64,000 nucleotides of DNA from Rufibacter hautae (GCF_008271695.1 NZ_VKKY01000001.1:310001-374000); one strand, 5' to 3'. Counted from the first letter of the stretch, positions 34,653-42,849 are shown. The notes: a model not told the origin generated them from the sequence alone. Numbers and translations are program-made.

Positions 34653-35909
34653 ATGTCTAAGATTCTGTACGATGTTGGTGTGCGGGCCTATGGGTTAGGA
34701 GTTCGGCTGGCAGCGCCTTTCCTGCCCAAAGCGGCCCTATGGGTAAACGGCCGGAAGGATATTTTCTCCGAGATAGAGCGAAAGCTGCACCACAATACCG
34801 CGCCGGTGGCGTGGTTCCACTGCGCCAGCCTGGGCGAGTTTGAGCAAGGCCGCCCGCTCATGGAAGCGTTCCGGCAGCGGTTCCCCGATTTCAAGATCGT
34901 GCTCACCTTCTTCTCCCCTTCAGGCTATGAGGTCCGGAAGAATTACGCCGGGGCCGATTTCATCTTCTACCTGCCCCTGGACACTCCGCATAACGCGCAC
35001 CAGTTTATTTCCACGGTGAAGCCCACGCTGGCGGTTTTTGTGAAGTATGAGTTTTGGCACCATTACACCAAAGCGCTGCGAAAACGCCATATTCCGCTGT
35101 TCTCGGTTTCGGCTATTTTTCGGCCCAACCAGATCTATTTTCAGAAGAAAGGAAGTTTCTACCGCCGCATCCTGGAGCGGTTCACGCACATCTACACCCA
35201 GAACCAGGAATCGGCGCAACTGCTGGCCAGCATAGACTTCACCCGGGTGAGTACCGCCGGTGACACGCGCGTAGATAGAGTGCTGCAAACGGCAAAAAAC
35301 GCCGCGCCCATTCCGCTAGCCGAGGCTTTCAAAGACACCGCTCCTGTGATGGTGATTGGCAGCAGTTGGCCCCAGGATTTGGAGGTGCTGCTCCCCTTCA
35401 TGCAGGAGCAATTGCCCGCTGTAAAGTTCATTCTGGCGCCCCATGAAATCAAAGACAAGGAATTAAGCGACATGGAGGCGCAGTTCCCGGGCAAGGCCAT
35501 CCGGTATTCTAAAGCCGATGTCGCCACCGTGGACACGTACCGTATTTTGCTCATTGACAACATTGGTATGTTATCCAGCCTCTACCAGTACGCCGATTAC
35601 GCCTACGTGGGCGGAGCGTTCGGGAAGGGCTTGCACAACACGCTGGAGCCGGCTGCCTTCGGGCCGCCTATCTTCTTCGGACCCAAATACGCCAAGTTCC
35701 AGGAGGCGAAAGACCTGGTGGATGCCGGCGTGGCCTTCTGCGTGAAATCAAGCCAGGACCTGAGCAAGAAGTTTCTGGCGGTGCATGACAACCCGGCGGC
35801 CCTCCAAAAAATCAACGCGTCTACCCAGGCGTATCTGCAAAAACAGGCCGGCGCTACAGACCGTATCTTAACATCGTTGGAATATTGGTTACCTTCGCGC
35901 CAGGTATGA
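34653..35909 (+). CDS. waaA: 3-deoxy-D-manno-octulosonic acid (Kdo) transferase
   Basis: Inner-membrane-associated glycosyltransferase (GT30) of 418 residues that attaches Kdo from CMP-Kdo to lipid A precursor. Characteristic stretches are VAWFHCASLGEFEQGRPLME (GT30 N-terminal motif), FSPSGYEVRKNY, LAVFVKYEFWHHY, IFRPNQIYFQKKGSFYRR and the C-terminal NNIGMLSSLYQYADYAYVGG with GLHNTLEPAAFGPPIFFGP. A short N-terminal hydrophobic stretch (YGLGVRLAAPFLP) may anchor it. Its TGA overlaps the rsgA ATG (ATGA), implying translational coupling. Confidence 0.95.
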   Translation: MSKILYDVGVRAYGLGVRLAAPFLPKAALWVNGRKDIFSEIERKLHHNTAPVAWFHCASLGEFEQGRPLMEAFRQRFPDFKIVLTFFSPSGYEVRKNYAGADFIFYLPLDTPHNAHQFISTVKPTLAVFVKYEFWHHYTKALRKRHIPLFSVSAIFRPNQIYFQKKGSFYRRILERFTHIYTQNQESAQLLASIDFTRVSTAGDTRVDRVLQTAKNAAPIPLAEAFKDTAPVMVIGSSWPQDLEVLLPFMQEQLPAVKFILAPHEIKDKELSDMEAQFPGKAIRYSKADVATVDTYRILLIDNIGMLSSLYQYADYAYVGGAFGKGLHNTLEPAAFGPPIFFGPKYAKFQEAKDLVDAGVAFCVKSSQDLSKKFLAVHDNPAALQKINASTQAYLQKQAGATDRILTSLEYWLPSRQV

Positions 35910-36829
35910 TAGGCACAGTAGTAAAATCAACGGGTTCCTGGTATTTGGTTCGCGAGCACGCAAGTGGGCAGCTGTTCAAATGCCGCCTGCGCGGAAAGTT
36001 CAAGAACAAAGGATTGAAGGTAAGCAACCCCATTGCCGTGGGCGATGAGGTCACGCTGGAACCCGAGGGCGGCGAACAGCAGGGCGTCATCACCGAGATC
36101 GCGCCGCGGCGCAACTACATAATCCGGAAATCAACGCACAAGGCGCACCACGCGCACATTGTGGCCTCCAACCTGGACCAAGCCTTTCTGGTGGTCACGC
36201 TGGTCTCGCCGCGCACGTCCTTCGGGTTTATTGACCGTTTTCTGGTCACCGCCGAGGCCTACGACATTCCGGCCACGCTGCTCTTCAACAAACTGGATCT
36301 GTATGACACAGAAGCGCAGGACTACATGAAACAGGTGATGCAGCTCTATAGCCAGATCGGCTACCCTTGCTACGCACTCTCGGCGCATTCTGGCCAAGGT
36401 TTGCCCCAGGTGCAGAATTTGTTGGCAGAGAAGGTTTCGCTGTTCACGGGCCACTCGGGCGTAGGCAAAAGCACCCTGGTGAACGCCCTGGTCCCTGATC
36501 TGGATATTAAGACCTCGGAGATATCGGCGTTCTCAGACAAAGGCGTGCACACCACCACTTTCGCGGAGATGTTTGAGGTGAACCCCGGCACTTACCTTAT
36601 TGACACTCCGGGTATCAAAGAGCTGGGTGTGGTGGAGATGAAGCGCGAGGAGATTGCCCATTACTTCCCCGAGATGCGTGAGCGCCTGAACAAATGCAAA
36701 TACAACAATTGCGTGCACCTAAACGAGCCGGGCTGCGCCGTGCAGGAAGCCGTGAAGAAAGGCAAAATCGCGCTACCCCGTTACGAAAGCTACCTCAGCC
36801 TGCTGCAGGACGACGACTCGCACCGATAA
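35906..36829 (+). CDS. rsgA: Ribosome small-subunit GTPase RsgA
   Basis: 307-residue circularly permuted GTPase that helps mature the 30S subunit. An N-terminal OB fold (MIGTVVKSTGSWYLV) precedes the permuted G domain: G4 LFNKLDLYD, G5 SAHSGQG, then G1 GHSGVGKST with K188 and G3 IDTPGIKELG. The C-terminal zinc site is KCKYNNCVHLNEPGCAVQ. The ATG at 35906 overlaps the waaA stop. A near -7 box (TACCTTCG, 35891-35898) inside the waaA end could give extra expression but misses one base. Confidence 0.95.
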   Translation: MIGTVVKSTGSWYLVREHASGQLFKCRLRGKFKNKGLKVSNPIAVGDEVTLEPEGGEQQGVITEIAPRRNYIIRKSTHKAHHAHIVASNLDQAFLVVTLVSPRTSFGFIDRFLVTAEAYDIPATLLFNKLDLYDTEAQDYMKQVMQLYSQIGYPCYALSAHSGQGLPQVQNLLAEKVSLFTGHSGVGKSTLVNALVPDLDIKTSEISAFSDKGVHTTTFAEMFEVNPGTYLIDTPGIKELGVVEMKREEIAHYFPEMRERLNKCKYNNCVHLNEPGCAVQEAVKKGKIALPRYESYLSLLQDDDSHR

Positions 36830-36834
36830 AAGAA

Positions 36835-36862
36835 GTCCTGAGTGCTGAGTCTTGAGTTCTGA
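36835..36862. repeat. Heptamer array, family A (GTCCTGA)
   Basis: GTCCTGA, GTGCTGA, GTCTTGA, GTTCTGA: four units starting six bases after the rsgA stop. Same family as 1436 and 60216-60380. Confidence 0.75.
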
Positions 36863-36873
36863 GTTTGGTTAAT

Positions 36874-36913
36874 CGTTTTGGTCCTCTTTTGAGGAAAGAA
36901 GCCCCTAAACACC
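36874..36913. repeat. Nested palindrome, copy 17
   Basis: CGTTTTGGTCC, core TCTTTTGAGGAAAGA, right AGCCCCTAAACACC, between convergent genes and beside a heptamer array. Confidence 0.7.
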
Positions 36914-36922
36914 TCGCTTAAG

Positions 36923-37486
36923 TCATTCAGACTTTCTACTCCCCTGGTGCGCTTCCAGCAAGTCCAGAATCTCCAGGAAATGTCCCTGCATGGGAATGTA
37001 GGCGCGGCTGGGTGCAGGGCTCTGCAGGTCATCCCGCAAGCGTGGCAAATGCAGGTATTCAATTTCTGTGATTTCTTCCTGCTGCACTTTGAAACCGGTC
37101 ACTGGCAGATTGGTCTTGTAAAGGAAAATGCCCACGTGCTCGCGGTCCAGCAGGTTTGCCTTTTCGTCCTGTCCGTCTACCGAGGTAACGGTGACCAGTT
37201 CCAGTTCATCGGGCCACACCGAGATACCTAATTCCTCCGACAGCTCTCGTAAGGCACAGCTTTCATAGGTTTCCTCCGGGCTCAAGTGCCCGCCAATACT
37301 CACGTCCCACAGCGAGGGAAATAAATCCTTGCCTGCGCTGCGCCGATGGCAGAGATAGCCTTTCTCGGGATGCAGCACATAGATTTGGGAGGTGCGGTGC
37401 CAGTGTCCCTGAACGTGGACTTCCCGCCGAGGCAGATTCTGGTGCAAAGGTTGGTTCAGGTTGTCAAAAATGGCGAGGTATTCCAT
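36923..37486 (-). CDS. Nudix hydrolase
   Basis: 187-residue cytoplasmic protein with a complete Nudix box: GGHLSPEETYESCALRELSE followed by ELGI (about residues 66-89), which binds divalent metal for hydrolysis of nucleoside diphosphate-linked compounds. The N-terminal part (MEYLAIFDNLNQPL, then REVHVQGHWHRTSQIYVLHP) resembles the isopentenyl-diphosphate-isomerase-like/YfcD Nudix group rather than MutT. The substrate is not deducible. It is divergent from the cyclophilin gene and monocistronic. Confidence 0.88.
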   Translation of the reverse strand: MEYLAIFDNLNQPLHQNLPRREVHVQGHWHRTSQIYVLHPEKGYLCHRRSAGKDLFPSLWDVSIGGHLSPEETYESCALRELSEELGISVWPDELELVTVTSVDGQDEKANLLDREHVGIFLYKTNLPVTGFKVQQEEITEIEYLHLPRLRDDLQSPAPSRAYIPMQGHFLEILDLLEAHQGSRKSE

Positions 37487-37569
37487 GAGGTATATGCCGG
37501 GTTACTAACTGATAAAGGGTAATCCTAACCAAAGAGCATTTACGCTTTCCTTAGCCTTGGCAGTCTTGC

Positions 37570-37607
37570 CGTTTCAGGCTTGGTTTTCTGGAAAAGGCCA
37601 TAAAACG
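37570..37607. repeat. Nested palindrome, copy 18
   Basis: CGTTTCAGGCTT, core GGTTTTCTGGAAAAGG, right CCATAAAACG, lying between divergently transcribed genes, where no terminator is needed. Confidence 0.78.
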
Positions 37608-37657
37608 TAAACAACAGGAGCGGTCATGCGCATCGGCCAAAGGCCACGAAATTTACG

Positions 37658-37665
37658 TATCTTTG
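37658..37665 (+). promoter_or_regulatory. Promoter -7 box for cyclophilin (TATCTTTG)
   Basis: Perfect TANNTTTG 67 bases before the ATG at 37733. Confidence 0.65.
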
Positions 37666-37732
37666 CGGGACGGGCGGCAGGCATTTTCTGTCGTGCGGTC
37701 CGTGGTTCATTTTAAAACGCATATTTATTTCT

Positions 37733-38191
37733 ATGAAAACCGCAGAAATCCATACCGCTAAAGGTGTCATGAAAGTAGAGTTCTACGACCAGGATGCCCC
37801 TAAAACCGTTGAGAACTTCACCAAACTGGCCAAAGAAGGTTTCTATGATGGTCTGTCCTTCCACCGCGTGCTGCCTGATTTCGTGATCCAGGGCGGCTGC
37901 CCTAACTCACGCGAAGGCTCCAAAGGCATGGCCGGCACCGGCGGACCAGGTTACAAAATCGACTGTGAACTCACCGGCGGCAACCAGTACCACGACCGTG
38001 GTGTGTTGTCTATGGCGCACGCGGGCCGCAACACCGGCGGATCTCAGTTCTTCATCTGCCACAGCCGCAACAACACCGCCCACCTGGACCGCAACCACAC
38101 CTGCTTCGGGAAAGTAGTGGAAGGACTAGACGTGATCGATGACATTCGCCAAGGTGATAGAATCGAGAAAATCGTGGTAAACGAGGCGTAA
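37733..38191 (+). CDS. Peptidyl-prolyl cis-trans isomerase, cyclophilin type
   Basis: 152-residue cyclophilin, without a signal peptide and so probably cytoplasmic (PpiB-like). KEGFYDGLSFHRVLPDFVIQ holds the catalytic Arg and Phe, GTGGPGYKIDCEL and HAGRNTGGSQFFICH hold the Gln-Phe pair, and HLDRNHTCFGKVVEGLDVI closes the site. It catalyses proline isomerisation during folding. Monocistronic between divergent nudix and convergent zip genes. Confidence 0.95.
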   Translation: MKTAEIHTAKGVMKVEFYDQDAPKTVENFTKLAKEGFYDGLSFHRVLPDFVIQGGCPNSREGSKGMAGTGGPGYKIDCELTGGNQYHDRGVLSMAHAGRNTGGSQFFICHSRNNTAHLDRNHTCFGKVVEGLDVIDDIRQGDRIEKIVVNEA

Positions 38192-38194
38192 TAT

Positions 38195-38258
38195 GGTTAA
38201 TTGTCGATTGTTGATTGTTAACTGTTAAAACGATCAGCAATTAACAATCAGCAATCAA
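38195..38258. repeat. Heptamer arrays, family B, inverted pair
   Basis: TGATTGT-type units (CGATTGT, TGATTGT, TAACTGT; 38203-38227) face ATCAGCA/ATTAACA units (38232-38258), a ready hairpin directly left of nested palindrome copy 19. Confidence 0.65.
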
Positions 38259-38259
38259 G

Positions 38260-38305
38260 ACTCCGTTTTGCGGCTGCTTTTCTGAAAACAGCCGCAAAAC
38301 GGAGT
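38260..38305. repeat. Nested palindrome, copy 19 (17-bp perfect arms)
   Basis: ACTCCGTTTTGCGGCTG (38260-38276) pairs perfectly with its complement (38289-38305) around CTTTTCTGAAAA. It lies between convergent ppi and zip and is followed by TTTCTATTTAT, so it may also terminate transcription. Confidence 0.93.
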
Positions 38306-38311
38306 TTCTAT

Positions 38312-39067
38312 TTATACCCCCAGATGACTCAGCACGAAGGCGGTGAGGAAACCCAGCACGGTGATGATGCCGGTGAAATCATGGGTCACCTCAAAGGCCT
38401 CGGGGATCATGGTATCGGTGATCATGGCCAGAATGGCACCCGCAGCCAGCGCCGTAGTCGCCGCGATGATGTTAGGAGATAGGTTACTGAAAACGGTATA
38501 GCCCAGCAGCGCCGCCACCCCGGAGATCAACGCGATGCCGCCCCACACCCCGAAGATGTACGCTTTGGACCGCTGTGCCTTCTTCATGCCTACGGCGCTG
38601 GAAAGTCCCTCGGGCACGTTAGACAGGAAAACCGCCGCCACTACCGCAAAACTCACCTTACTGCCCGAGATCATACTGATACCAATGGCGATGGACTCCG
38701 GCACGCCGTCAATGAGCGCCCCAATGGCCAGGGCCAGGCCGCTGCCTTCATCCTCGGCCTCAGACACCTGCTGGTCTCCAGAGCGTTTCCGGTTATGGGC
38801 ACCCCGCTTTTTCAAGAGCCAGTTAGCGGCCGTGTACACCACTGCCCCCGATAAGAACCCGATGGCCGCGGCATCGAAACCGCCCTGCTGAAAGGCTTCG
38901 TCCATGAGGTCAAACGCCAGCGCCGAGATCAACACGCCTGCCCCGAAGGCCATGATGCTGGAAGAAACTCGCACAGAGACCTTCGCGAAATACCCAATGC
39001 CCGCTCCTAAGAGCAAAGCCGCACCACCCAGCAACCCCCACAAGGTTGCCTGTAACCAGATTGGCAT
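38312..39067 (-). CDS. ZIP-family metal transporter
   Basis: 251-residue inner-membrane transporter with about eight helices, moving divalent metal (usually zinc) into the cytoplasm. The metal-site helices are recognisable: GLALAIGALIDGVPESIAIG (TM4) and VVAAVFLSNVPEGLSSAVGM (TM5). Between TM3 and TM4 is a short variable loop with a basic segment, KKRGAHNRKRSGDQQ. TM4 has IDGVPE where the best-studied ZIPs have HNxPE, a variation found in several bacterial members, so zinc preference is not certain. Monocistronic. Confidence 0.88.
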   Translation of the reverse strand: MPIWLQATLWGLLGGAALLLGAGIGYFAKVSVRVSSSIMAFGAGVLISALAFDLMDEAFQQGGFDAAAIGFLSGAVVYTAANWLLKKRGAHNRKRSGDQQVSEAEDEGSGLALAIGALIDGVPESIAIGISMISGSKVSFAVVAAVFLSNVPEGLSSAVGMKKAQRSKAYIFGVWGGIALISGVAALLGYTVFSNLSPNIIAATTALAAGAILAMITDTMIPEAFEVTHDFTGIITVLGFLTAFVLSHLGV

Positions 39068-39260
39068 AGTTCTTCTGTTTAGCTTGATTCAATGGCCACC
39101 GCACCACCGGCGGACTAGACTTCGTACGGGTGACTTCCAGGATGGTTGAAGCAGAACATGAAACGGCTTTCGCGCAAGATATTCATATTTACCACAACTG
39201 AATACGGGCTGCCAGAAACCAGAAAGCCGAAGCAAATTGCCCCGGCTTTTTGGTTTCTCA

Positions 39261-39298
39261 TTTATGGCCTGTTTTCAGGAAAACGGTTTAAAAACGGT
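39261..39298. repeat. Nested palindrome, copy 20, overlapping a coding end
   Basis: TTTATGGCC, core TGTTTTCAGGAAAAC, right GGTTTAAAAACGG. The right arm supplies the last codons and stop (Arg-Phe-TAA) of the AAA+ gene that ends at 39288. Confidence 0.75.
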
Positions 39299-40826
39299 CA
39301 TTGTCATCGTCCTCATCTTCATCCGTGAGGGAGAAGCTGCCGCCCGAGAACATGCTGCTGAGCAGGTCTTTGAACTGAAGTCCGGCGGTGAGGCGGTTGC
39401 GGGAAATAAGGCTGTACTCGGCCAGGCCGTGTAGGCAGAACTCCATCCAGAAAAGGTGCTCAGCTTCGCTTTTAGGCGTAGGCTGAAACTTGTTCACCAC
39501 CTCAGAAAGGCCCGGCACTTGGTTCAAAACGCGTTTGTACTCGGCGTCTGAGGCGTCGTTGAGCAGATCCAGGGTATGGCCGTCTGAGAACCAGCCAGAT
39601 ACTTTTTTATACGGGTCTTTTTCTTTCTGCTTCTTGAACTTGTCTGGGTCTGGGAAGTAGTTGAGAAACTGCGTTCTAATGGCTTTGCCCATCAGGCGAT
39701 AGGCCACGCCGCCAGCTCCCTCTTGCTCGCCCTCGTACACCAGTTCCACCTTGCCCGTCACGGCCGGCACGGCGGCCAAAAAATCCGCGATGCGCACGTG
39801 GGTACTGGCCTCGGCGTTGAGCAGCACGCGCCGTTCAGCGGCACTTACCACACTCTCGTAGGCCGAGATGGTCAGACGCGCCGAGACCCCGCTTTTGGCG
39901 TCTACGTACTCGCTCTCACGGGCCTCAAAGGCAATCTGCTCTACCAGGTCATGGATGAGCTCGTGGCCTTTCACGCGCTCCTGCTGCACCCCGGTGATGC
40001 GGGCTTCCTGCTTGGTGATGCTTTTCCCAATCTCAATGGATTTAGGATAATGCGTGATGATCTGAGAGTCGATCCGGTCTTTGAGCGGCGTCACAATGGA
40101 ACCACGGTTGGTGTAGTCCTCGGGGTTGGCGGTGAACACAAACTGAATGTCCAGCGGCAGCCTGATCTTGAAACCCCTGATCTGGATATCGCCCTCCTGC
40201 AGGATGTTGAACAGCGACACTTGGATACGGGCCTGCAAATCGGGTAACTCGTTGATCACGAAAATGCCGCGGTGCGCCCTCGGGATCAACCCGAAGTGGA
40301 TCACGCGCTCATCTGAGTACGGCAACTTCAAGGTAGCCGCTTTGATAGGGTCGGCGTCGCCGATGAGGTCCGCCACGGATACGTCTGGGGTGGCCAGCTT
40401 CTCGGTGTAGCGCTCATCGCGGTGCAGCCAGGCAATGGCGGTCTCGTCGCCGTGGTGCGCGATTTGGTCCAGGGCGTAGCGCGAGAGCGGCTGCAAGGGA
40501 TCATCGTTCAGCTCAGAACCGGCCACCACGGGCACGTACTCATTCAAGAGCTGTACCAAAAGCCGGGCGATTCTGGTTTTGGCCTGACCGCGCAAGCCCA
40601 GCAGGTTGATATGATGACGGCTGAGGATGGCGCGCTGCAGGTCTGGGATCACGGTCTCCTCGTACCCGAAGATACCGGGAAACACTTCCTCGCCGCTGCT
40701 CAGCTTTTTGATAAGGTTGGCGCGCAGTTCTTCTTTCACACTTTGCGGCTCGTAGCCGGCGGCCTTGAGCTGGCCCAGGGTCTTGATTTTTTGCAGTTGC
40801 TCTGCAGGTATATCTGAATAAAGCAT
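39288..40826 (-). CDS. Chelatase-like AAA+ ATPase (MoxR/ChlI type)
   Basis: 512-residue cytoplasmic AAA+ protein related to magnesium-chelatase subunit I and MoxR ATPases. The nucleotide loop is variant, GLRGQAKTR (about residues 76-84), with Ala where Walker A normally has Gly; Walker B reads IFVINELPDL, with Asn for Asp. FVFTANPEDYTNRGSIVTPL is sensor I and the following loop, with arginine-finger candidates in PLKDRIDSQI. Residues 300-512 are helical and acidic at the end (EDEDDDNDRF). The neighbouring VWA gene (41202) makes the standard AAA+/VWA pair, which usually remodels or inserts metals into target proteins; no bacteriochlorophyll or cobalamin genes are nearby, so the client is unknown. 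Confidence 0.82.
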   Translation of the reverse strand: MLYSDIPAEQLQKIKTLGQLKAAGYEPQSVKEELRANLIKKLSSGEEVFPGIFGYEETVIPDLQRAILSRHHINLLGLRGQAKTRIARLLVQLLNEYVPVVAGSELNDDPLQPLSRYALDQIAHHGDETAIAWLHRDERYTEKLATPDVSVADLIGDADPIKAATLKLPYSDERVIHFGLIPRAHRGIFVINELPDLQARIQVSLFNILQEGDIQIRGFKIRLPLDIQFVFTANPEDYTNRGSIVTPLKDRIDSQIITHYPKSIEIGKSITKQEARITGVQQERVKGHELIHDLVEQIAFEARESEYVDAKSGVSARLTISAYESVVSAAERRVLLNAEASTHVRIADFLAAVPAVTGKVELVYEGEQEGAGGVAYRLMGKAIRTQFLNYFPDPDKFKKQKEKDPYKKVSGWFSDGHTLDLLNDASDAEYKRVLNQVPGLSEVVNKFQPTPKSEAEHLFWMEFCLHGLAEYSLISRNRLTAGLQFKDLLSSMFSGGSFSLTDEDEDDDNDRF

Positions 40827-40859
40827 GGGTTAAATTGCTGGTGGTTTGGGATGGTTGGC

Positions 40860-40898
40860 TGCTTTGGGCCTGTTCTGTGAAAAACAGCCGCAAAACAG
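40860..40898. repeat. Nested palindrome, copy 21
   Basis: TGCTTTGGGCC, core TGTTCTGTGAAAAAC, right AGCCGCAAAACAG, between the divergent AAA+ gene and the small membrane protein gene. Confidence 0.72.
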
Positions 40899-40937
40899 AA
40901 AGTTTATGTGTAGGTTTATCTTTTAACTGTATCGTTT

Positions 40938-41111
40938 GTGAAAACTTATTCCCTTCTCTATGCGGTGAGCGCGTTGCTGGCCGTTCTTGGCGCCGCCCTC
41001 CGGATCACGCATGTGTTGGACCGCCCATATTTCTATGGATTGATAGCCATCTGTATCGTTCTGGGCACCATTGGCAACGTGCTGCGCCACAAAGACCTGA
41101 AACGGAAATAA
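40938..41111 (+). CDS. Small two-helix membrane protein (57 residues)
   Basis: GTG-initiated frame coding MKTYSLLYAVSALLAVLGAA, then a short polar turn (LRITHVLDRPYFYG), a second hydrophobic helix (LIAICIVLGTIGNVL) and a basic tail RHKDLKRK. The pattern (helix, loop, helix, positive C-terminus) is that of a genuine inner-membrane miniprotein with both ends in the cytoplasm. It lies on the opposite strand between the AAA+ and VWA genes, flanked on each side by a nested palindrome. A TTTG at 40935-40938 overlaps the GTG, so any leader would be very short. Comparable short proteins occur in Bacteroidota, but no function is known to me. Confidence 0.68.
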   Translation: MKTYSLLYAVSALLAVLGAALRITHVLDRPYFYGLIAICIVLGTIGNVLRHKDLKRK

Positions 41112-41130
41112 CCTACCTACGCGGCGGCGG

Positions 41131-41171
41131 CTGTTTTAGGTCTGTTTTCTTACAAACTGCCCCAAAACGGG
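41131..41171. repeat. Nested palindrome, copy 22
   Basis: CTGTTTTAGGTC, core TGTTTTCTTACAAAC, right TGCCCCAAAACGGG, between the small membrane protein gene and the convergent VWA gene. Confidence 0.75.
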
Positions 41172-41201
41172 TTAATGGAGAATTCGCTCCGCGCCTGGTT
41201 T

Positions 41202-42302
41202 CTACAGCCGTTTCTTCTTGTTGCGGCCGTAGTCACGGAACACCAGGTCGCCCAGGCCTTTGAGACTGCTGTAATACGCCTGCCCGTTGTTCACCTGGGT
41301 AAACTCCTCCACAAACTGCTGCAGGTACGGGTCTGAGGCAATCATGAACGTGGTGATGGGAATACCAATTCTTCGGCACTGAGCCGCCAGGTTCAGGGTT
41401 TTGTTCACCACTTTCCGGTCCAGCCCGAAACTGTTCTTGTAGTACTTCAATCCTTCTTTGAGGCAGGTGGGTTTGCCGTCGGTGATCATGAAGATCTGCT
41501 TGTTGGCGGTTTTGCGGCGGCGCAATAGGTCCATGGCCAGTTCCAGCCCAGCGACGGTGTTGGTGTGGTACGGCCCCACCATGAGGTACGGTAGGTCTTT
41601 CACCGTGATCTGCCAGGCATCGTTCCCAAACACGATAATGTCCAGGTTGTCTTTGGGGTACTTGAGTTTCACCAGTTCGGCCAGGGCCATGGCTACTTTC
41701 TTGGCGGGCGTGATGCGGTCCTCGCCGTACAGAATCATGGAGTGCGAAATGTCAATCATGAGCACGGTGCTGGTCAGGCTCTTGTGCTCGCGCTCGGTCA
41801 CCTCCAAATCCTGCTCGGTGAGAAAGAAATCATCGCCGATGCCGTGCTCAATCTGGGCGTTCCGGATGGACTCGGTGAGCTCTATCTGCTCGGGCGCATC
41901 CCCGAAACGGAACTCGCGCCGATCGGCGGAGGGTTCATCGCCAATGCCGGTCTTGGGCGTGGTGTGGTTGCCTTTGCCGCCTTTCTTCAGCTTCCCGAAG
42001 ATCTCCTCCAGGGCGCTTTTCCTGATCTTCTGCTCGCCTTTGGCCTGTAGTTTGAACTGCCCATCGGGGCCTTTGTCATCTATGTAGCCGTTTTTCTTGA
42101 GGTCCTCAAAGAAATCGCCCAGCCCGTAAGAATCATCGGTGAGGTTGTAGCGCTTGTCCAGTTCGCTCATCCAGGACATCGCCTCGGCTACGTCGCCGGC
42201 GGTAAGGGTAATCAACTGAAGGAAAATCTGGAGCAAGGATTCAAACCCCTTGTCCTTGGGTTCCTCCGGCACGAAATCAGTAAATCTATATCCGGCTGCC
42301 AT
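41202..42302 (-). CDS. VWA-domain protein, chelatase subunit D-like
   Basis: 366-residue cytoplasmic protein. The N-terminal half is helical and charged (KLKKGGKGNHTTPKTG linker); the C-terminal half is a von Willebrand A domain with an intact MIDAS: LMIDISHSMILYG (D-x-S-x-S), the later Thr near PYHTNTVAGL, and MITDGKPT for the third loop Asp. Adjacent to a ChlI/MoxR-type ATPase, it is the likely adaptor of a two-part AAA+/VWA machine. Unlike usual operons, a 57-residue gene on the other strand lies between the pair. The client protein or metal is unknown. Confidence 0.87.
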   Translation of the reverse strand: MAAGYRFTDFVPEEPKDKGFESLLQIFLQLITLTAGDVAEAMSWMSELDKRYNLTDDSYGLGDFFEDLKKNGYIDDKGPDGQFKLQAKGEQKIRKSALEEIFGKLKKGGKGNHTTPKTGIGDEPSADRREFRFGDAPEQIELTESIRNAQIEHGIGDDFFLTEQDLEVTEREHKSLTSTVLMIDISHSMILYGEDRITPAKKVAMALAELVKLKYPKDNLDIIVFGNDAWQITVKDLPYLMVGPYHTNTVAGLELAMDLLRRRKTANKQIFMITDGKPTCLKEGLKYYKNSFGLDRKVVNKTLNLAAQCRRIGIPITTFMIASDPYLQQFVEEFTQVNNGQAYYSSLKGLGDLVFRDYGRNKKKRL

Positions 42303-42440
42303 GTGCTTCTAAGTATATTTCCTTTAACAACGTGTAAACGAAAATGTTTCTTGTGAAAGGTAACCTTCTAAAATGAAAGGAGTAAACCTTACTAATTAGT
42401 CCAATGAAATTACTCTTATAATACCATTTTTATTACCATT

Positions 42441-42728
42441 ATGCGTGCTATCTGGAAAAATACGATTCTGGCGGAAAGCGATACCACTATAGAAATAGAG
42501 GGGAACCACTATTTTCCGCCCTCCTCTCTGCGCTGGGAGTACTTCAAACCCAGCGACCGGCACTCTGTTTGCTCCTGGAAAGGAGAGGCTTCTTATTACA
42601 ACGTGCAAGTAGGCCACTTTGAGAACCCAGACGCCGCCTGGACCTATCCGCAGCCTGCTGACAAAGCCAAAGACATTGGGGGGTTCATCGCTTTCTGGAA
42701 AGGCGTACAGATAGTAGGCAAAAACTAA
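42441..42728 (+). CDS. DUF427 domain protein
   Basis: 95-residue single-domain protein. MRAIWKNTILAESDTTIEIE, NHYFPPSSLRWEYFKPSDRH, CSWKGEASYYNVQVG and WTYPQPADKAKDIGGFIAFW match the DUF427 fold, a small beta-tent domain. No catalytic residues are established for the family and its role is unknown. The ATG at 42441 gives the family start. Monocistronic, ending at a strong bidirectional terminator shared with the desaturase gene. Confidence 0.9.
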   Translation: MRAIWKNTILAESDTTIEIEGNHYFPPSSLRWEYFKPSDRHSVCSWKGEASYYNVQVGHFENPDAAWTYPQPADKAKDIGGFIAFWKGVQIVGKN

Positions 42729-42778
42729 CCACCTTGCCTTCTTAACCTTCTAAGTTTTATTTGATAGTGAATGGGAAA

Positions 42779-42820
42779 CAGAAACGCCCCGCAGCAGTGC
42801 GGGGCGTTTCTGTTTTGTTT
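42779..42820. terminator. Bidirectional terminator
   Basis: A 15-bp perfect stem (CAGAAACGCCCCGCA and complement, 42779-42812) with loop GCAG, then TTTTGTTTT on the plus strand; it lies between convergent DUF427 and the desaturase. Confidence 0.93.
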
Positions 42821-42844
42821 TATGGAAAAGAGGCCGAAAACGGC
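42811..42844. repeat. Nested palindrome, copy 23 (left inner arm missing)
   Basis: CTGTTTT, core GTTTTATGGAAAAG, right AGGCCGAAAACGG. It shares CTGTTTT with the terminator stem and T-run. Confidence 0.55.
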
Positions 42845-42849
42845 GCTTC

